Both the position numbers and the translations under genes were made by a program. From NCBI RefSeq assembly GCF_937997595.1, contig NZ_CALKTS010000322.1, forward strand, positions 1-23,377: a stretch of DNA of 23,377 nt. The letters run 5' to 3'. The first letter of the stretch is position 1, and the number at the start of each line of letters is the position of its first letter. This stretch comes from an uncultured Campylobacter sp. Its GTDB lineage: Bacteria > Campylobacterota > Campylobacteria > Campylobacterales > Campylobacteraceae. The notes beneath the pieces are model-generated. The model was not told the DNA's origin. It did no database searches and saw only the letters and a program-made list of their open reading frames with translations. This document shows positions 16,592 to 23,377 of the stretch, piece after piece.

Positions 16592-16668
16592 GCGCTCGTA
16601 GCTCAATTGGATAGAGCAACAGACTTCGGATCTGTAGGTTGAAGGTTCGACTCCTTTCGAGCGTACCA
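16592..16668 (+). tRNA. tRNA-Arg (TCG)
   Basis: A 77-base cloverleaf with acceptor GCGCTCG/CGAGCGT (G-U at the first pair), anticodon stem ACAGA/TCTGT and loop CTTCGGA, giving anticodon TCG. CCA is encoded. It reads CGN arginine codons. Confidence 0.96.
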
Positions 16669-16683
16669 CTGATTTGATATTTT

Positions 16684-16760
16684 GCGCTCATAGCTCAGTT
16701 GGATAGAGCAACGGCCTTCTAAGCCGTAGGCCAGAGGTTCGAATCCTCTTGGGCGTACCA
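16684..16760 (+). tRNA. tRNA-Arg (TCT)
   Basis: A 77-base cloverleaf with acceptor GCGCTCA/TGGGCGT, anticodon stem ACGGC/GCCGT and loop CTTCTAA, giving anticodon TCT. CCA is encoded. It reads AGA/AGG and resembles the preceding tRNA-Arg in the acceptor and D arm. Confidence 0.96.
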
Positions 16761-16764
16761 TATT

Positions 16765-16786
16765 AAGCTCATATTAAGAGCTTTTT
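16765..16786 (+). terminator. Terminator-like hairpin inside the tRNA cluster
   Basis: A short stem, AAGCTC (16765-16770) with GAGCTT (16778-16783), is followed by more T residues (TTTTT from 16782), 4 bp after tRNA-Arg(TCT). It may end a first transcript of four tRNAs or serve only as a processing landmark. Confidence 0.4.
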
Positions 16787-16809
16787 GGCTAATATGCGCT
16801 TTCTTTTTT

Positions 16810-16894
16810 GCGGATGTGGTGAAATTGGCAGACACACCAGACTTAGGATCTGGCGCCTCACGGCATGAAGGTTCAAGTCCTTTCATCCGCACCA
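16810..16894 (+). tRNA. tRNA-Leu (TAG)
   Basis: An 85-base class II tRNA with a long variable arm, acceptor GCGGATG/CATCCGC, anticodon stem CCAGA/TCTGG and loop CTTAGGA, giving anticodon TAG. Encoded CCA. It reads CUN leucine codons. Confidence 0.96.
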
Positions 16895-16908
16895 TCCATT
16901 CTACGCGT

Positions 16909-16983
16909 TCCGGATTAGCTCAGCGGTAGAGTAGGCGGCTGTTAACCGCTTGGTCGCTGGTTCGAATCCAGCATCCGGAGCCA
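16909..16983 (+). tRNA. tRNA-Asn (GTT)
   Basis: A 75-base cloverleaf with acceptor TCCGGAT/ATCCGGA, anticodon stem GGCGG/CCGCT and loop CTGTTAA, giving anticodon GTT. Discriminator G and CCA are encoded. It is the last tRNA of the cluster. Confidence 0.97.
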
Positions 16984-17182
16984 TATATACTCAAAAATTC
17001 CTTTGACCCCCGATTTTATCGATGTTTAAAGAGCTTTAAGTTTTCTTAGTTTTATAAAAATTTGTTCCAGAAATTTTTTAATATTCTAATTTCTCGTTAT
17101 GCTTTCTAAGCAATCTAGAATACCTTTTATAAAATTTAAAATTCTCATTTTGTAAATAAATTTGATAAAATTTAGCCATTTA

Positions 17183-17196
17183 TTGATTATAATCAA
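17183..17196. promoter_or_regulatory. FNR/CRP-type operator upstream of hcp
   Basis: TTGAT-TATA-ATCAA is a perfect palindrome identical to the FNR consensus TTGAT-N4-ATCAA. Its centre (17189.5) would lie at -41.5 if transcription starts near 17231, which is where the -10-like TAAAAT at 17219-17224 predicts. This is the class II activator geometry. The protein that binds it in this organism is not known. Confidence 0.7.
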
Positions 17197-17218
17197 TTTT
17201 TTTGCCTAAATAAAATCT

Positions 17219-17224
17219 TAAAAT
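17219..17224 (+). promoter_or_regulatory. Putative -10 box of hcp
   Basis: TAAAAT lies about 30 bp upstream of the hcp ATG, spaced correctly from the FNR-type palindrome for activation at -41.5. The stretch 16984-17254 is otherwise AT-rich with no gene. Confidence 0.5.
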
Positions 17225-17254
17225 TACCAACTAAATTTTTTATAAAGGATTTCT

Positions 17255-18583
17255 ATGAGCGACAATCTAGAGATGTTCTGTCATCAGTGCCAAATGAGCG
17301 CGCCCGAGGGCTGCGGCGCCAAAGGTCAAGACCGCGGCACCTGCGGTAAAACCTCCACGCTGGCGTTACTTCAAGACACTATGGTTTTCGGGCTTAAGGG
17401 CCTTAGCGCCTACCGCCACCACGCGCACGAGCTCGGCGCCGATACTAGCGCAGTCGATACCGTTATGGCGGATACGCTGTATTTCACACTGACGAACTCA
17501 AATTTTAACTTTGACGAGCATATCGCGCAGCTGATGGCCGTCGGAAGCGCGGGCGTGCAGATGATGGATATTTTAAGCGAGGCGCATACCGCAAAATTCG
17601 GCGTACCGACCCCAGTTAAAGTTAGCCAAAACAAAGTCGAGGGCAAGGCGATTTTGGTCAGCGGACACAACCTACACGCTCTTGAGGCGCTGCTAAAAGC
17701 GACCGAAGGCAAAGGCATCAATATCTACACCCACTCCGAGATGCTTCCTGCGCACGGCTATCCGCAGCTTCGCAAGTATCCGCACCTAAAGGGCAACGTC
17801 GGCAAGGCGTGGTTTGATCAGACCAAGCTTTTTAACGAATTTAAGGGCGCGATTTTGATGACCACCAACTGCATCGTGCCGCTTCGCTCGTCCTGTAGCT
17901 ACGCGGACAGGCTCTTTGGCTACTCTATCGCGGGCACCGACGGGATCAAGCATATCCAAAACGACGATTTTACGCCGCTCATCGAGTGCGCGCTTGCGTG
18001 CGGCGACGTGAGCATGGACAGCGACGAGAGCTTGGTGACGGGCGGACACTATAAGACCATTTTGAGCCTTGCGCCGCAAATTTTAGACGCGATCAAATCG
18101 GGCAAAATCCGCCGCTTTTTCGTCATCGCAGGCTGCGACGCGCCGGGCAAGGGACGCGAGTATTACCGCGAGCTAGCGCTTAGCCTGCCGAAGGACTGCG
18201 TGATTTTGACCTCCAGCTGCGGCAAATTCCGCTTCAACGACGTGGATTTCGGAAGCGTCCCGGGCACCGAGCTTCCGCGCTATATCGACCTTGGTCAGTG
18301 CAACGACAGCAACGGTGCGGTTAAGATCGCCTTAGCGCTTAGCGAGGCTACGGGCATCGCGGTAAACGACCTGCCGGTCTCGATCGTGCTGATGTGGATG
18401 GAGCAAAAGGCGGTCATCATCCTGCTTGCGCTGTTTAGCCTAGGCGTTAAGAATATCAACGTGGGCCCTACGGTGCCTGAGTTTTTCAACGACGAAATTT
18501 TGGGCTTTTTGGTGCAAAATTTCGGCCTTCGCCTAATCAGCGGCGACGCGCAGGCGGATCTGAAATACTTCCTGGGCGAATAA
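17255..18583 (+). CDS. hcp: Hydroxylamine reductase / hybrid cluster protein
   Basis: Hcp carries a 4Fe-2O-2S hybrid cluster and reduces hydroxylamine in vitro; in vivo it is tied to nitric oxide detoxification and protein S-nitrosation. All seven hybrid-cluster ligands known from Desulfovibrio Hcp are recognisable: H138 (GHNLHALE), E162 (THSEMLPA), C206 (TTNCIVP), C294 (IAGCDA), C322 (SSCGKFRF), C349 (LGQCNDS) and E383 (MEQKAV). The N-terminal cysteines that hold the second cluster are C9, C12, C20 and C30, a C-x2-C-x7-C-x9-C spacing. At 442 residues it is about 100 shorter than E. coli Hcp, mainly after the Cys region, like class III forms. AAAGGA precedes the ATG. An FNR-type site upstream suggests anaerobic or nitrosative control. 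No NADH oxidoreductase (hcr) gene adjoins it. Confidence 0.96.
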   Translation: MSDNLEMFCHQCQMSAPEGCGAKGQDRGTCGKTSTLALLQDTMVFGLKGLSAYRHHAHELGADTSAVDTVMADTLYFTLTNSNFNFDEHIAQLMAVGSAGVQMMDILSEAHTAKFGVPTPVKVSQNKVEGKAILVSGHNLHALEALLKATEGKGINIYTHSEMLPAHGYPQLRKYPHLKGNVGKAWFDQTKLFNEFKGAILMTTNCIVPLRSSCSYADRLFGYSIAGTDGIKHIQNDDFTPLIECALACGDVSMDSDESLVTGGHYKTILSLAPQILDAIKSGKIRRFFVIAGCDAPGKGREYYRELALSLPKDCVILTSSCGKFRFNDVDFGSVPGTELPRYIDLGQCNDSNGAVKIALALSEATGIAVNDLPVSIVLMWMEQKAVIILLALFSLGVKNINVGPTVPEFFNDEILGFLVQNFGLRLISGDAQADLKYFLGE

Positions 18584-18603
18584 ATTTTATAGCGAGGCAA
18601 ATC

Positions 18604-18649
18604 GGGTAAATTTAAAATTCGGCAAAGCTCCGTTTTAAATTTACCCTTT
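18604..18649 (+). terminator. Intrinsic terminator of hcp
   Basis: A perfect 14-bp stem, GGGTAAATTTAAAA (18604-18617) with TTTTAAATTTACCC (18633-18646), is followed by TTT. It begins 20 bp after the hcp stop. Confidence 0.8.
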
Positions 18650-19470
18650 ATACGCCGCTTTTAGCGGAGCTAGCCGATCCACTCCGCGGTTATTTTGCGC
18701 CGACGCTCATATTTAAATTTTACGACTATGCCGTTCTTCTTAATTTAAATTTTAAAATCATATAATCTCGCCAAATGATTAGAAAAATTTAATTAAGTGC
18801 TTTTTTACACATTCAAATTCCAATCGTCTTTGCTATTACAATCCTTCTTTTTCTGTGCAAGTATTTATATCTTATCCGCATCGCTTCCGCTTATAGTAAT
18901 CCTATGGTGTGCCTCATTGATGCTTGATATTGCATAAAATTTTCCGTATTATCTCATTTTTCGCTATCAGATATTGCAATTTAGTGCCGTTAAAATTTTA
19001 AATAAATATAGTATTTTCACAGGATTTTTAATCGGGATTTAAATACGGATTTTAATCTAAATTTTACTCATAAATTTTGAAATTATTTTATAAGTGCATG
19101 GCGCACGGCTTGTGGGAATAAAATTTTAAGCAGATTTTGTACGAAATTTCAAAATGCAGCTCAAACTCGCAAGCAGATAAATTCGCTGTAGCATTGCGTT
19201 TAGAATTCCGCGCTATCGATAAATTTCGCATCTTTACTTCGGTGCAAATTTTAAAATTCTATGTAGGAGATAAAATTATAAGCCGTGCAATGCATGAATT
19301 TTAAAATTCCGCATCGCCTATAAAATTCCATGTCCCACACGACACATAAATTTTGAAATTTTAAAATTTCACGCCGCAGATAAAATTTAGGAATTTCCTT
19401 TTGCGGTAAAATTTTAAAGCTCTGCCACAAATCCTCTGTCCGCGCGGCGAGTTTCAAATCCATCTAGAAC
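18650..19470. other. AT-rich stretch without a supported gene
   Basis: About 0.8 kb has no convincing gene. From about 19195 to 19420 there are loosely repeated words of the form AAATTTTAAAATTC...GATAAAATT (for example near 19246, 19298 and 19356), including a perfect AAATTTTAAAATTT at 19356-19369. An open frame on the minus strand here (19251-19463) is made of these repeats and looks accidental. Confidence 0.55.
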
Positions 19471-20301
19471 TTAGATTTTCCTCACCAGCTCAGGGATTAT
19501 CGCTTCGAAATCGACCCCTTCGTAGTCCTTACGCTCCTCGTCGCTCATCGTCTCTTTGATCGTGCTGACGACGAAATCTGCAGCGATACGGACCGCCGTT
19601 TCCAGGGACTTACCGCGCATTGTTGCGCCGAAGGCTACGGCTGCGAAAATATCGCCGGTACCGTTAAATTTAACCGGCAGTAGCTCGTGAAAATACTCGT
19701 TCGTCCTGCCCGTGCGCGCATCGTAGCTGAAAACCCCGCACTGATCGGCGATGTAGCCAATGCCTTTTAAAATAACCTGCCTAGCGCCCAGCTCTCGAAG
19801 CCTTGCAAGCAGATCCATGATAAAATCCCTATCTGCGTCCTCACGGTACGGCACGCCTGTAATCGCGCAGGCCTCGGTGATATTGGGCGTGATGACGTCG
19901 GCCTTGGCGCACAGAAGCGCCATCATACGAGCAAAATCCTCGTTAAAGCCCGGATAAAATACGCCGTTATCGCCCATACAAGGATCGACCAAAATAGTCT
20001 TGCCAGCGCCGCCGAAGCTCGCAAATAGCTCGCTCATAATCTCGATCTGTGCCGCCGAGCCCAAAAAGCCCGTGTAGATGCCGTCAAATACCACTCCGCG
20101 GTCTTTCCAGTGCGCCATGATCGCGCGTATTTGAGAGCTTAGATCGCAAAAGGTGTAGCCCGAAAAGCCCGTATGCATCGATAAAACCGCCGTAGGGATC
20201 ACGCTCGTGCTCATCCCCATCGCGCTTAGTATCGGTAAGGCGACGGTCAGCGAAACCTTGCCCACGCAGGATATATCTTGAACGGTAAGAACTTTTTTCA
20301 T
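19471..20301 (-). CDS. pdxY: Pyridoxal/pyridoxamine kinase (PfkB/ribokinase-like)
   Basis: This 276-residue kinase phosphorylates pyridoxal or pyridoxamine in vitamin B6 salvage. The fold is ribokinase-like. It has LTVQDISCVGKVSLTVALP at residues 5-23 (substrate site), the SMHTGFSGYT segment, DPCMGDNGVFY (106-116), ITPNITEACAITG (137-149), and the anion-hole/catalytic motif NGTGDIFAA with D217. It resembles the PdxY-type pyridoxamine kinases more than hydroxymethylpyrimidine kinases (ThiD), but exact substrate use is inferred. The start ATG at 20301 has AGGA 6 bp upstream; a GTG directly before it is too close to that site. It diverges from menA across a roughly 170-bp AT-rich spacer. Confidence 0.87.
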   Translation of the reverse strand: MKKVLTVQDISCVGKVSLTVALPILSAMGMSTSVIPTAVLSMHTGFSGYTFCDLSSQIRAIMAHWKDRGVVFDGIYTGFLGSAAQIEIMSELFASFGGAGKTILVDPCMGDNGVFYPGFNEDFARMMALLCAKADVITPNITEACAITGVPYREDADRDFIMDLLARLRELGARQVILKGIGYIADQCGVFSYDARTGRTNEYFHELLPVKFNGTGDIFAAVAFGATMRGKSLETAVRIAADFVVSTIKETMSDEERKDYEGVDFEAIIPELVRKI

Positions 20302-20475
20302 CACAATTCCTAAAATTTTTGGCTCTATTTTACCGCTATTTATATTAAAAAGGCGAATTTAAATAAAATTTACTCTACGAATAGTCTAAATTTATATTAT
20401 TTTTGGCGTTTTTCCGCTAAATTTTATCTCGGGTTCGCCGTAAATTCGGCGCTCAAAAATCAAAAAAGGCAAAAA

Positions 20476-21378
20476 ATGATAACCGCAAAGGCTCTTTACG
20501 CATCCGCTCGCCTTAGATCGCTGCCTCTTAGCGTCTCGGGCGTACTGCTCGGCAGCGGTGCGGCATACGGCGCGGGCGTATTTAGAGCGGATATTTTCGC
20601 GCTGGCGCTGCTTACGACGCTTCTGTTTCAGGTGCTAAGCGATTACGCTAACGACTATGGCGACGAGGTAAAAGGCACCGACGACGAGGGCAGACTGGGG
20701 CCGCGCCGCGCGATCCAAACGGGACAGATGAGTGCCGAGCAGATGAAGCGCGTCATCGTCGCTACGGCGCTGCTTTCGGCACTTTGCAGCCTCGCGCTAA
20801 GCGTTTTGGCATTCGGCGAGCGGTTTTATCTTGTGATGCTATTTTTGGCGCTGGGCGGCGCGTCGATATACGCCGCGATCCGCTACACCGTGGGCGCCGG
20901 CGCATACGGCTATAAGGGGCTTGGCGACGTTTTCGTGTTTTTGTTTTTTGGACTTTTGAGCGTGCTGGGTTCGTACTTTTTATACGCGCGTTCGCTCGAT
21001 GCGGCGCTGCTGCTGCCTGCGTGTGCGTGCGGGATGCTAAGCACGGCGGTGCTAAATTTAAATAATATGCGCGACGTGCAAAACGACGCGCTCAAAGGCA
21101 AGCGCACGATCCCCGTGCGTATCGGACTGCGCGCAGCCAAGCGCTATCACTACGCGCTGATCGCGGGTGGTGCGGGGCTAATGCTTTGCTACTCGCTTTT
21201 GCGCGGAGATTCAGGCGTAAAACTACTCTACATAGCTAGCTTTGTGCCGCTTGTGTGGCATCTATTTTTCGTCTTAAAAGTGCGGGAATGCCGCGACTTC
21301 GACGGACAGCTAAAGGTAGTCGCACTCTGCACGTTTGCGATGTCTGCGCTATTTTTCGTCGGGGAAATTTTAGGCTAA
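20476..21378 (+). CDS. menA: 1,4-dihydroxy-2-naphthoate polyprenyltransferase (MenA type)
   Basis: This integral membrane UbiA-superfamily prenyltransferase has 300 residues and eight or nine helices. It attaches the polyprenyl tail to dihydroxynaphthoate to give demethylmenaquinone. It tracks E. coli MenA closely. The first Asp-rich motif is YANDYGDEVKGTDD (57-70), followed by GPRRAIQTGQMSAEQMKR. RYTVGAGAYGYKGLGDVFVF lies near 131-150, and the second motif is NLNNMRDVQNDALKGKRTI near 193-211. AAGG lies 6 bp before the ATG. No other men gene is in the window. Campylobacter is known mainly for the futalosine pathway, whose prenyltransferase is a different UbiA relative, so this MenA is notable. 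Confidence 0.9.
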   Translation: MITAKALYASARLRSLPLSVSGVLLGSGAAYGAGVFRADIFALALLTTLLFQVLSDYANDYGDEVKGTDDEGRLGPRRAIQTGQMSAEQMKRVIVATALLSALCSLALSVLAFGERFYLVMLFLALGGASIYAAIRYTVGAGAYGYKGLGDVFVFLFFGLLSVLGSYFLYARSLDAALLLPACACGMLSTAVLNLNNMRDVQNDALKGKRTIPVRIGLRAAKRYHYALIAGGAGLMLCYSLLRGDSGVKLLYIASFVPLVWHLFFVLKVRECRDFDGQLKVVALCTFAMSALFFVGEILG

Positions 21379-21915
21379 ATTTAAATGTCGCGCAGATAAA
21401 ATTTACGTCGGTACCGCAGCAAAGTCCTCTCGCGCAAAAGCGCTTTGTGCGAGTTCTCCTAATCTTGCAATCAACCTGCTTGTCGCACAGCAAAGCGTCT
21501 GCGGCAAGCTCGCTCAATGAAAACGTCCATAGCATATCTCTGTCCGCCTGATGGCTACCGCAATAAAATTTAAGGGGGCAAACTCCAGGTCTCCGCGCCG
21601 TCTTGTATCGTTAAATTAAGCGAGCAATACCGCTCTTAAGTCTATGCAAGCCCCGTCACACCACGCTTTAATTGCCGTTTTGACGGCGAGTTGCCCGCCT
21701 TTTGCGTCAAATTTAAAAACTAGAGCATTAATTCTACAAAAGGCCCGCGTGTTTGGCGCGGTGGGCTTTGTGCTTATTGCACGGCGGCAGTTCGCACCGC
21801 AAACGCTGCTTTAGCCCTACTTTTGAGCCCTCGCGCCACTAAAATTTTACTAAATTTTACGCACCGCTTTTTTGAAACGATGCTTGCAAAACCATGTCTT
21901 TCTGCACATAGCCCC
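21379..21915. other. Stretch without a supported gene
   Basis: About 540 bp downstream of menA hold no gene-like frame and no clear terminator. GC-rich fragments alternate with AAATTT words, as in the other gene-free stretches here. Confidence 0.5.
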
Positions 21916-22203
21916 TTAAAATTCGAAGCAATCTTGCACGCTGTTTAGAACTTCGCGGTCGCAATATCCGCCGTTTTGCTCGCAAAAGTCCAAAACCGCC
22001 GCTTCATTCGACGCGCGGCGAGCTCGCAAAAACTCCAACGTGAGCCTATGCGTGCCGTCGCAGCCACGATGCGCCAAGCCCTAGCCCAAGAACTCAAATA
22101 GCCGCTCAAACTCCGCCCTACTCATAGGCAGGCTTTTTTCAAATGCATCTCGCTGCCGCTGCGCCGCGAGCTTTTTGAGTTCCTTTTTTCTGGATTTTTC
22201 CAC
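21916..22203 (-). pseudogene. DUF2695 protein gene interrupted by an amber codon
   Basis: From a GTG at 22201-22203, preceded by AAAGGAG at ideal spacing, 40 codons run through a Lys/Arg-rich helix and LPMSRAEFERLFEFLG to a TAG at 22081-22083. The same frame then continues for 54 codons to TAA, with GCDGTHRLTLEFL and NGGYCDREVLNSVQD. Those two blocks, Cys-x-x-x-H plus GGYCDxEVL, are what I recognise as the DUF2695 signature. So one substitution (for example CAG to TAG) has split a 95-codon gene. A longer upstream reading starting at 22302 lacks a ribosome site. The function of DUF2695 is unknown. It may be a pseudogene or rarely read through. Confidence 0.72.
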
Positions 22204-22523
22204 TCTTTCTCCTTTGCTGCGCCGCCTTGCCGCACGGATATCCTTTGGGCGCATTAACCTCATACCTATCGTCCCCTGCCCCAAGCGGCATGCAAATTTC
22301 ATCCAAACCGTGCGCTCCTCGTCTATACCGAAATAACGCTTATTAATTTTTAGCAGAGCAAAATTATAACAAAAGCAGAGCGCGAAATCGCAAATCCGAT
22401 GATTAAATTTTATCTAGAATAAAGAGCTATGTTTTCGGCTAAATTTTGCCGTACCGAGGGATAAAATTTAGCAAATTCGGATGAAATTCTATCGAGTAGA
22501 TGTGTAGAATTTGACCATAAACC
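22204..22523. other. Spacer without a supported gene
   Basis: About 320 bp between the broken DUF2695 gene and the assT terminator show no convincing gene. The part from 22330 on is AT-rich and may hold the DUF2695 promoter, but no box stands out. Confidence 0.45.
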
Positions 22524-22557
22524 AAAACAAAAGCAGCCGCGCCCAAAACGCGACCGC
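22524..22557 (-). terminator. Intrinsic terminator of the sulfotransferase gene
   Basis: Read on the minus strand, GCGGTCGCG pairs with CGCGGCTGC (9 pairs, two of them G-U) around the loop TTTTGGG and is followed by TTTTGTTTT. It lies 14 bp after the gene's TAA. Confidence 0.75.
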
Positions 22558-22571
22558 TAAATTTTAAAATT

Positions 22572-23377
22572 TTACTTCTCAAACGCCTTTTCTAGGCTAA
22601 ACGGAAACGCCTGATAGCCCATCGCGTTGGTCATTTTGATTTCGATTGACGGCTCTTTTGCGCCCCATTCAAACTCGTTGATATGCGGGCTAGGTACGCC
22701 TACCGGGCGACCTTTGGCGATGTCAAACTGCATACCCGCGACCGCCGAGTAAACCATCACGCTATCTAGGTCGTCTTGATACTGCGCTAGCGAAGTAACC
22801 GAGCTGTACCACTCGCTGCCGCGCTGTTTGCCGTATTCCCAGACTTGCTCGACGGTTTTAGCTTTTTCGTCGATTTTATAGACGACCGCGCGGGAGTATT
22901 TCATACCCGCCATCGCAGGCTGCTCCATGCCGCGTGTGTCGCCGTTATCAAAGACGGTGAGATACACTACGCCCTTTTTGGACTTGCTGTCGATACGGAA
23001 TGCCGTATGCTGCGTCCACTGCCAGTCAAATCCGCCCTTCTCGCTCTCATATCCCGGGCATTTTGAGTACTCGTCCTCGCAGACGATTTTTTTGCCGTCT
23101 TTATCCACCGGCTGGAGCAGGAATCCCTTAAACTGATCCTTCCAGCCTTTGTGCGCGCCCATTATCCATTTGATCTTTTTGTCGCGGCCGATCTTGATGA
23201 CGGCGTCTTGGTGGCGACTGGAGATGATGATACTATCGTCGCTTGGATCATAATCCACGCTATTTACGTGCGCCCAGTTGCGTCCAGGGCCCGAGCCCAC
23301 GATGTCGCCCCATTTTTCGTTCGTATCCATCGCGGCTAGCTCGTCCGAGCTAGCGGTGTGGCCTGCCTTGCTAGCGT
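22572..23377 (-). CDS. assT: Arylsulfate sulfotransferase, C-terminal part (runs off window)
   Basis: The visible 268 or so codons are the C-terminal part of a periplasmic AssT, which transfers sulfate from one phenolic sulfate to another phenol without PAPS. The frame continues upstream to the window edge without a stop, so the 5' end and signal peptide are outside. Family blocks seen: GRNWAHVNSVDYDPSDDSII, ISSRHQDAVIKI and GGFDWQWTQHTAFRI, whose His and Arg residues probably correspond to the active-site set of E. coli AssT (including the sulfated His). YLTVFDNGDTRG also fits. The pair of Cys in IVCEDEYSKCPGY could be a disulfide. AssT is often accompanied by dedicated DsbA/DsbB-like genes; none lies downstream here. 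Confidence 0.9.
   Translation of the reverse strand, partial: ASKAGHTASSDELAAMDTNEKWGDIVGSGPGRNWAHVNSVDYDPSDDSIIISSRHQDAVIKIGRDKKIKWIMGAHKGWKDQFKGFLLQPVDKDGKKIVCEDEYSKCPGYESEKGGFDWQWTQHTAFRIDSKSKKGVVYLTVFDNGDTRGMEQPAMAGMKYSRAVVYKIDEKAKTVEQVWEYGKQRGSEWYSSVTSLAQYQDDLDSVMVYSAVAGMQFDIAKGRPVGVPSPHINEFEWGAKEPSIEIKMTNAMGYQAFPFSLEKAFEK

Noticed and set aside
19251..19463. 70-codon minus-strand frame downstream of pdxY
   Set aside because: It is built from AAATTTTAAAATT-type repeats, has no convincing start site, and gives an implausible protein.

Overview
The window looks like a chromosomal segment of a Campylobacter (Epsilonproteobacteria), probably one of the oral, relatively GC-rich species such as C. 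gracilis, C. rectus, C. showae or C. curvus. The genus call rests on three things: recognisable gene order (RDD protein-pyrE-frr-secG-Bax inhibitor-1 family on the minus strand facing carbonic anhydrase-MscS on the plus strand, which I recall as the C. jejuni Cj0232c-Cj0238 order), the AT-rich AAATTT/AAATTTTAAAATTT words scattered through spacers, and a long poly-G tract of the kind Campylobacter uses for phase variation. The species is not determined.

Layout. 1-1475: a lipoprotein gene behind a G10 tract, its terminator, and a gene-poor spacer. 1476-5144 (minus): housekeeping genes rnhB, an RDD membrane protein, pyrE, frr, secG and a Bax inhibitor-1 family protein. 5276-8921 (plus): four overlapping genes, beta-carbonic anhydrase, MscS-type channel, a 57-residue extremely acidic small protein that is easily missed, and a divergent Fe/Mn superoxide dismutase with a Cys-rich tail. 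8922-10308: a long stretch without genes that contains degenerate 19-23 bp tandem repeats. 10309-12770 (minus): a MORN-type repeat protein gene broken by two nonsense codons, an AT-rich orphan gene and a hypoxanthine/uracil-DNA glycosylase family gene. 13111-15617 (minus): moeA translationally coupled behind a YajR-like MFS transporter; rdgB diverges from them. 16427-16983: six tRNA genes (Pro, His, Arg, Arg, Leu, Asn). 17255-18583: hcp (hybrid cluster protein) behind a perfect FNR-type palindrome. 18584-19470: gene-free. 19471-21378: a pyridoxal/pyridoxamine kinase gene diverging from a MenA-type prenyltransferase gene. 21379-22571: gene-poor, with a DUF2695 gene broken by one amber codon. 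22572-23377: the 3' part of an arylsulfate sulfotransferase gene that runs off the window.

Functionally, the segment mixes core genes (translation recycling, secretion, pyrimidine synthesis, nucleotide-pool and RNA/DNA maintenance, molybdenum cofactor, tRNAs) with genes suited to microaerobic or anaerobic life (Hcp, SOD, quinone synthesis, AssT). The accessory parts show decay: two genes carry in-frame stops without frameshifts, and about 4 kb has no convincing gene. The points most worth checking are the acidic peptide joined to the SOD gene, the SOD's active-site substitutions, the poly-G tract upstream of the lipoprotein, the FNR-like site at hcp, and a classical MenA in a genus better known for the futalosine route to menaquinone.
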